DNA from: Hypsibius dujardini
Taxonomy: Eukaryota; Tardigrada; Eutardigrada; Parachela; Hypsibiidae
Assembly (NCBI GenBank): GCA_001579985.1
Contig: LRSR01011219.1
Span: 1 to 22,807 of the forward strand
Direction of reading: 5' to 3'
DNA length: 22,807 nt
Positions within the stretch are counted from its first letter, which is position 1. Every line of letters begins with the position of its first letter. The translations under genes and the position numbers were made by a program. The notes under the pieces are model-generated. The model did no database searches, had not been told where the DNA came from, and was given only the letters and a program-made list of their open reading frames with translations. Positions 18,537 through 22,807 of the stretch are shown in pieces.

Positions 18537-19942
18537 ATGGATTCCGATGGCGATTCGGAAGGCCCCGAGGATGTCGGCTTCTCGGACGCTCGCACCAGCG
18601 CCGTACAACGGACGAAGGCTGAGGCACAGAAAGCCAAAGATGCCCTGACTGAGCGGAAAGCCGCCCGGACAAAAAAGCAGGCTTGGTTTCGAGAAGCGAA
18701 GGTAGCGTAAAAAGAAGGTGCCGTTTAGAAATCTTCTCAAATTTCCCTCGAGCGTTGTTTGTGCCCCTGCTTCGTTTTTCTGTGCAATTAATTTTGCATG
18801 CAGACATGTTCATGTGGTCTTGCAGGTGCAGTCGGGTGGGAAACGAAAAGCGGGATTGGTGGAGCCGGCGACCCAAGACAAAAAAGACAAGAAAGCTTCC
18901 CGGAGAAAAAGCACAGATGCTAGCAAATCGATGACGAGTGCGAGTGCGCGGGCAGGTGGAGAAAATTCCCAAGCTATTGCGGTGGAGAATGACCTGTCTG
19001 ACATCGAAGGAGGTGAGATTTTGCTCTCCCTCAAATACACATGCCAGTTCGTCAATTCACCAATTTCCATGCATCCACATCATTGATTGATTGATTATTT
19101 GATTGAACCACCGAGAATTGGTAAGTTGGTATTCTCTATTCTTGACCTGCGCTTGTCCAGTTGATTGATTGATTATTTGATTCAACCACCGAGAATTGGT
19201 AAGTTGGTATTCTCTATTCTTGACCTGCGCTTCTCCAGTTGATTGATTGAGTTGTACTTATGAGGTGAGCGTTTCCCCGGAACTAAGCTTGCTTGCGTGA
19301 TTAATACTTATTTAGCAACCTTCTGGACATTTGCTCGCGTCGGTCGATTGAATGATGGTATAGTGCTTTTTTTATCACTATAACAGCGTTTGACATTAGA
19401 GACAAGAGATTGATTGATTGATTGAGGGTTTGAAAATTTTTAAAAAGGGCTTTTTTGGCCTAGTACTCGTAGGCTACGGCTTCACTATTACTTTTCAACG
19501 GTCACGAAAACCTCTTCACTTCAATGCTTCCCAACCGATTACGTGCTGGTGATTCTTTGCAGATGAGGAACCTACACAGTATCTCGAAGACCATTCCATT
19601 ATCGCAGATGCCACATCTCCTGCAAAAAGGTAGGCTCACTAATAATTATCCGGTTGCTTCGCCTGTTGATTACGTATAGATCAGTTAGGTTTAACTTGTT
19701 TTGTAGGGTTAGGGGCGCGAAAGTGGTGTCGTTGGATAAGAACACCAAACGGTACGGCGCTTGGCGATCGGATGCCGCAAAGTTCGCCCAAGAGCGCTTC
19801 AATCCACCCAGCGTAAAACGAATTTCTGGTACGTGAAAATTCGACAAACTGGACGAGGATTTAACATTTAAAAAGCTTTTCTGTAGCTGCCAAATGGACT
19901 AGTATCACTGTCAAGAGAGCTGCAACAAGAACACCAAGATGA
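18537..19942 (+). CDS. Possible NOL7/UTP16-like nucleolar protein (5 exons, 198 aa)
   Basis: Exons 18537-18701, 18826-19012, 19563-19629, 19707-19828 and 19887-19942 join in phases 0, 1, 2, 1 and end at TGA, giving 198 residues. Donors are gtagcg, gtgaga, gtaggc and gtacgt; acceptors are gtcttgcag, tctttgcag, ttttgtag and ttctgtag. The N terminus is acidic then charged and helical (EDVGFSDART followed by Lys/Arg/Glu/Ala-rich sequence), the middle is Lys/Ser-rich, and the end holds SDAAKFAQERFNPPSVKRIS. This order resembles NOL7, the animal counterpart of yeast Utp16/Bud21 in the small-subunit processome (early 18S rRNA processing in the nucleolus). The match is from memory of the family pattern and is moderate. 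Five exons joining in frame is strong support for a real gene. Another highly charged nuclear protein is possible. An AATAAA follows at 20157. Confidence 0.6.
19083..19254 (+). repeat. 78-bp tandem duplication in intron 2
   Basis: Units 19083-19160 and 19161-19238 differ at two positions; a partial third start (ttgattgattga) follows. Each unit contains ggtaagt and ends in a pyrimidine-rich tract plus cag, so a donor and an acceptor lie inside the repeat. Confidence 0.95.
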
Positions 19943-20156
19943 ACCAAGGAATACCAAATGACTGACCAGAACATTGCTCTTGACAGTGGAGTCAGAAATA
20001 TATGCTACAGTCTTGAAATATGCTTCATTTCATCGAGCCCGGACCATATGTACGCTGCCTGCATTGCAGTAAAAAAATCTTAACTTTTTTTTCGCAATTC
20101 CGGAGCTGATTCCCTGATGAGATGGGATCAAAAAGATGCCCATTTATTCTTGACCG

Positions 20157-20162
20157 AATAAA
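20157..20162 (+). terminator. Polyadenylation signal AATAAA
   Basis: Canonical hexamer about 215 bp after the stop of the gene at 18537-19942. It is the first AATAAA on this strand after that stop. Confidence 0.5.
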
Positions 20163-20272
20163 CACAAAAACGCGTTTCCGTGTTAGCGCTTTTGATTTAT
20201 CAACAAACAGGAAGAATAAAGGGATCCGAATCCGAAATCTTCGTTAAGTCAGCGACAAAACGGGGACCGTGC

Positions 20273-20514
20273 TAGTATGAGGCAAAGTCTGTAATTCGAC
20301 TCACCCTCCAATTGATCAATAAATCGGCTCACTCATGGATTTCTCTTTGATAGCAGCTGCTTGATTGTTTGATTTCCAGATGTGCCGTAGTATACCAGGG
20401 TATAGTACATCGAATCAAACAATCAAGCACCTACCATCGAAGATAAATCCATGAGTGAGCCGATTTATCGACCAACTGGAGGGTGAGCCGAAATACAGAC
20501 TCTGCCTCATACTA
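20273..20514. mobile_element. Long hairpin foldback element (242 bp)
   Basis: The left arm (tagtatgaggcaaagtctgt.. through aaatcggctcactcatggat) and right arm (..cagactctgcctcatacta) are inverse complements over about 69 bp with few mismatches. Inner words gcttgattgtttgatt/aatcaaacaatcaagc pair too, leaving a short loop around ccagg. The right arm is related to the ends of the repeats at 4675-4995 and 11630-11908. Confidence 0.9.
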
Positions 20515-20881
20515 ATACTACATTCTATAGTCCATGTCACATGTGTGTAACTGCTATTCAAATCAGTAATGGAATTCAAATAAAAATGTTAAAGAAAAGA
20601 TTACCCTCTTTTGGGTATTTTAAATCATTATTTATTGAATTAATCTACAGTGTTCAGATCGACAATAACAACATACTCCAGTTGTCTTACTCAACCTTTC
20701 GAATTCAAATTAAACTGCAAGTCAATTTGTTTCATGTCAAAATAACATGCGATTTTGATATTTTAATTACTATTTAACATTTTCAATTCATCTGAACAAT
20801 ACAACCGAATAAGGGCTTCATTTTCCGCATATTTTAACCTATCACATCTGAACTCTGGAGACTCGATTTTTTGTTTCGCAG

Positions 20882-21149
20882 TGTAGAGGACGATCCCGAC
20901 GTCGAAGCCGACGTGACCAACGGTCCAAGGCCAGTCGGGTGGCCAACGGTCTGAGGCCAGTCGGGTGGCCGACGGTTTGAGGCCAGTCGGGTAGGCAAGC
21001 ATCGCCTTTGATAGACAAGCAACATCGACGCCTGACAGCAGAACTACAAACTTCAGAAGGCTTTAGGCTGTAAGTTCTCATACTAAACGTATTACTTTCT
21101 TTTAGGTATCAAGCGACTCAGAAAGCTATACCGTCGTCGTCGCCGCTAA
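20882..21149 (+). CDS. Possible terminal exons of an unidentified plus-strand gene
   Basis: A strong acceptor (ttttttgtttcgcag) at 20881 is followed by a frame reading VEDDPDVEADVTN. A second acceptor (tttcttttag) at 21105 precedes IKRLRKLYRRRRR and a TAA at 21147-21149. Joining at an in-phase aacg/gtccaa donor would make an acidic segment followed by a very basic C terminus. An AATAAA lies at 21279. Upstream exons were not found and the donor is weak because it falls in a 26-bp tandem repeat. Function cannot be assigned. Confidence 0.3.
20922..20999 (+). repeat. 26-bp tandem repeat, three copies
   Basis: Units beginning at 20922, 20948 and 20974 share ggtctgaggccagtcgggtg with a few changes. 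It is a local GC-rich expansion within AT-rich sequence. Confidence 0.9.
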
Positions 21150-21278
21150 AAACGAAACTATAGAACCTTTATGGGTTGAGAACCTGTAAATTTAGTGATT
21201 CTTATTTGAAAAGCCCATCGACGATCGTACGTGAACGTCTATTCAAAAGTGAATCCCACCGGCGGTAAAAATGTGCCC

Positions 21279-21284
21279 AATAAA
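21279..21284 (+). terminator. Polyadenylation signal AATAAA
   Basis: Hexamer 130 bp after the putative TAA at 21147 and only about 65 bp from the stop codon of the convergent gene at 21348. It supports a plus-strand transcript ending here. Confidence 0.4.
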
Positions 21285-21347
21285 ACAACACATGCTTGAA
21301 TTGTTTAGCTTCGACTTATTTGAAACCATCGGCAGACATCACATAAC

Positions 21348-22493
21348 TTAAACCACAACTCCAACCGGGACTTTCGTTTTCCGATGAGGCCTTCTCTTCC
21401 GGAGTCCCTTTCGCCTAGTTGTTTCATCGGCTGTCTTGTCAGTACTTGCATGCACCATTTGCACCTCATTCCCAAAAGCGGTGTCCAACTCTTGCAAGCC
21501 AGACAGTCCCCGTTCCGTGCACTCCTTTTCCAAACGCTCTAGCTCGCTCTCATATTCCGCGACCTCCATGGCCGTAGCGCTGCTTGGGTTCTTCCGCCGG
21601 GCACGATCCGCTGCCACCGCCACCTTTCCCATCCCCAACATCTTCCTGCGCAGCTTGACGATGACATCAATGTCGGTGGCGTAGTTCACAGCGGTCAGCA
21701 TCATCAGATTCAGCGCATTCCGGTGGCGATCGCTGGCCATGTGAGCATCAGCATCCGCCTGCTCGTCAAACACCAGCAGACACATTTCACACTTGTACGC
21801 GGCTTCTCCCATCAAGTCATCTGGATCGTATTCATCGCCAGATGATGATCCTTCTTCAAAATAATCTAGCTCTGAGGTCGTTTGCAACGCTTTAGTCGGC
21901 GGAAGCGGTAGGGGAAGAAGCGAATAGTCAGGGACGTCTCTCCTTGGGAGCAACATCTCTCGCATCAGAGGATGTACAAAGTCAGCCTTTTTTGTATCGT
22001 CTTTTGAATCCATGGAATGGGAAGGCTCCAAATCAGTCGAATCAATCTTACTGGAAATGGGATGATGAGGTACAAGTTTCTTAGTCGAGGCGTGATGAGA
22101 AGACTCCTTGCATGAGCGCTTCCGGGAGGCTTTGAACGTGCTGATAGCCTCCATGGCCAGCTGCAACATATCCGCCTGCTTCTTCTTCTTTCTTCGGGCT
22201 TTCTCGTCCCCTGCAGTGCTCAACGAGTCAACGGGGGAATCGCTCTCCGATGAGGAACTATCTGCGGAAGTGGATTCTTCTTCACGAATGACGGCGTCTC
22301 CTTCTCCAGAAAATGCAGAGGTGATGTTCATTTTCCCTGTTGAAGGCTGCCGGCTGGATAAAGCAAAAAGACAGTGCTGCTCTTCCTCGTCAAGCAGTCG
22401 TGGTTGACGCGGTGGAATCGGAATTTCAAGAAAGGAAAAATCAGTTTTCACGGATCCTTCACTGTTTGCAGGTGTTGGTTCTCCCTGATCCAT
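21348..22493 (-). CDS. 381-aa protein with one U1/matrin-type zinc finger
   Basis: A single uninterrupted minus-strand frame from the ATG at 22493 to TAA at 21348. One zinc finger, C235-x2-C238-x12-H251-x5-H257 followed by RHRNAL, has the spacing of U1-like/matrin C2H2 fingers, which typically bind structured RNA or dsRNA. Before it lies a long disordered region: an acidic/serine tract (about 71-88), a lysine-rich patch (RRKKKK, 100-105) and a serine/histidine-rich part. After it come a helical charged segment (about 276-330) and a basic tail (RRKGLRKRRPHRKTK, 360-374) likely to act as a nuclear localisation signal. I do not recognise the orthologue; a nuclear RNA-binding or splicing-linked role is inference. 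Residues about 86-236 are duplicated at 11144-11617. The gene converges with the plus-strand gene end at 21149. Confidence 0.8.
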   Translation of the reverse strand: MDQGEPTPANSEGSVKTDFSFLEIPIPPRQPRLLDEEEQHCLFALSSRQPSTGKMNITSAFSGEGDAVIREEESTSADSSSSESDSPVDSLSTAGDEKARRKKKKQADMLQLAMEAISTFKASRKRSCKESSHHASTKKLVPHHPISSKIDSTDLEPSHSMDSKDDTKKADFVHPLMREMLLPRRDVPDYSLLPLPLPPTKALQTTSELDYFEEGSSSGDEYDPDDLMGEAAYKCEMCLLVFDEQADADAHMASDRHRNALNLMMLTAVNYATDIDVIVKLRRKMLGMGKVAVAADRARRKNPSSATAMEVAEYESELERLEKECTERGLSGLQELDTAFGNEVQMVHASTDKTADETTRRKGLRKRRPHRKTKVPVGVVV

Positions 22494-22807
22494 GATCGAA
22501 GAAATCTCGTCTTAATAATATATGGGTAATGAATTTTATTCAGATCAACTTGAGAAATAATATAATCAAACACAATTAAGCATTCAATGGAGGGGTCCAG
22601 TACAGGTAAAGCAAGGCAAATAACATATAAATAAAAACCACAACAAACGTTGATGAAGAATTGATCAGTCACCGAAAACTGCGCCACACACATCAATCAA
22701 GCAATTCGGTTGGTTGCGGCGTGAAGGATGAATCGTTCAATCAAGCAACGAAATCAGCTGTTCGTAGCATCTCCCGAAATGTATTTTTTTTTGCCCTCGC
22801 GGCTTGA
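22494..22807. other. 5' flank of the zinc-finger gene, no gene seen
   Basis: AT-rich sequence that should contain the promoter and 5' leader of the minus-strand gene. Short atcaatcaagc words occur near 22695 and 22740. No coding exon was recognised. Confidence 0.4.

Overview
This is eukaryotic DNA with short spliceosomal introns (GT..AG), dispersed genes on both strands, simple-sequence tracts and several small inverted-repeat elements. The gene content (a tandem array of gustatory-receptor-like seven-transmembrane proteins, a GTSF1/Asterix-type piRNA factor, SET-MYND-like and pogo/Tigger-like remnants) suggests an ecdysozoan invertebrate, most likely a panarthropod such as a tardigrade, mite or crustacean. 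The sequence alone does not settle the species.

Layout. Positions 1-15030 hold three tandemly duplicated units in direct orientation (about 1-3660, 7180-11015 and 12531-15030). Each carries one intact four-exon receptor gene (1789-3603, 9199-10946, 13212-14964; 443, 442 and 443 aa). Units 1 and 2 also carry a broken SET-MYND-like gene fragment upstream of the receptor. The spacers are full of mobile-element debris: a decayed pogo/Tigger-like transposase (3950-4562, minus), a cluster of inverted-repeat elements (4675-5690), a 21-bp minisatellite (6441-6551), a long CAGA tract (7721-7930), a chimeric duplicate of two downstream genes (11019-11617) and a TA-flanked MITE (12212-12491).

Positions 15400-22500 are a single-copy gene region: an unrecognised minus-strand gene end (15410-15992), a GTSF1-like gene with two CHHC zinc fingers (16404-17591, minus), a possible NOL7/UTP16-like nucleolar protein gene (18537-19942, plus), a hairpin foldback element (20273-20514), the probable 3' end of an unidentified plus-strand gene (20882-21149) and a 381-aa single zinc-finger protein gene (21348-22493, minus).

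The receptor copies are equal in exon-1 length (1020 nt each), share all splice positions and phases, and show patchwork similarity that suggests gene conversion. The last three introns of each are phase 0 and lie near the C terminus, the arrangement known for arthropod gustatory receptors. The GTSF1-like and NOL7-like genes are divergently transcribed from a 945-bp spacer. I see no operon-like logic joining the single-copy genes. No tRNA, rRNA or CRISPR array was recognised.
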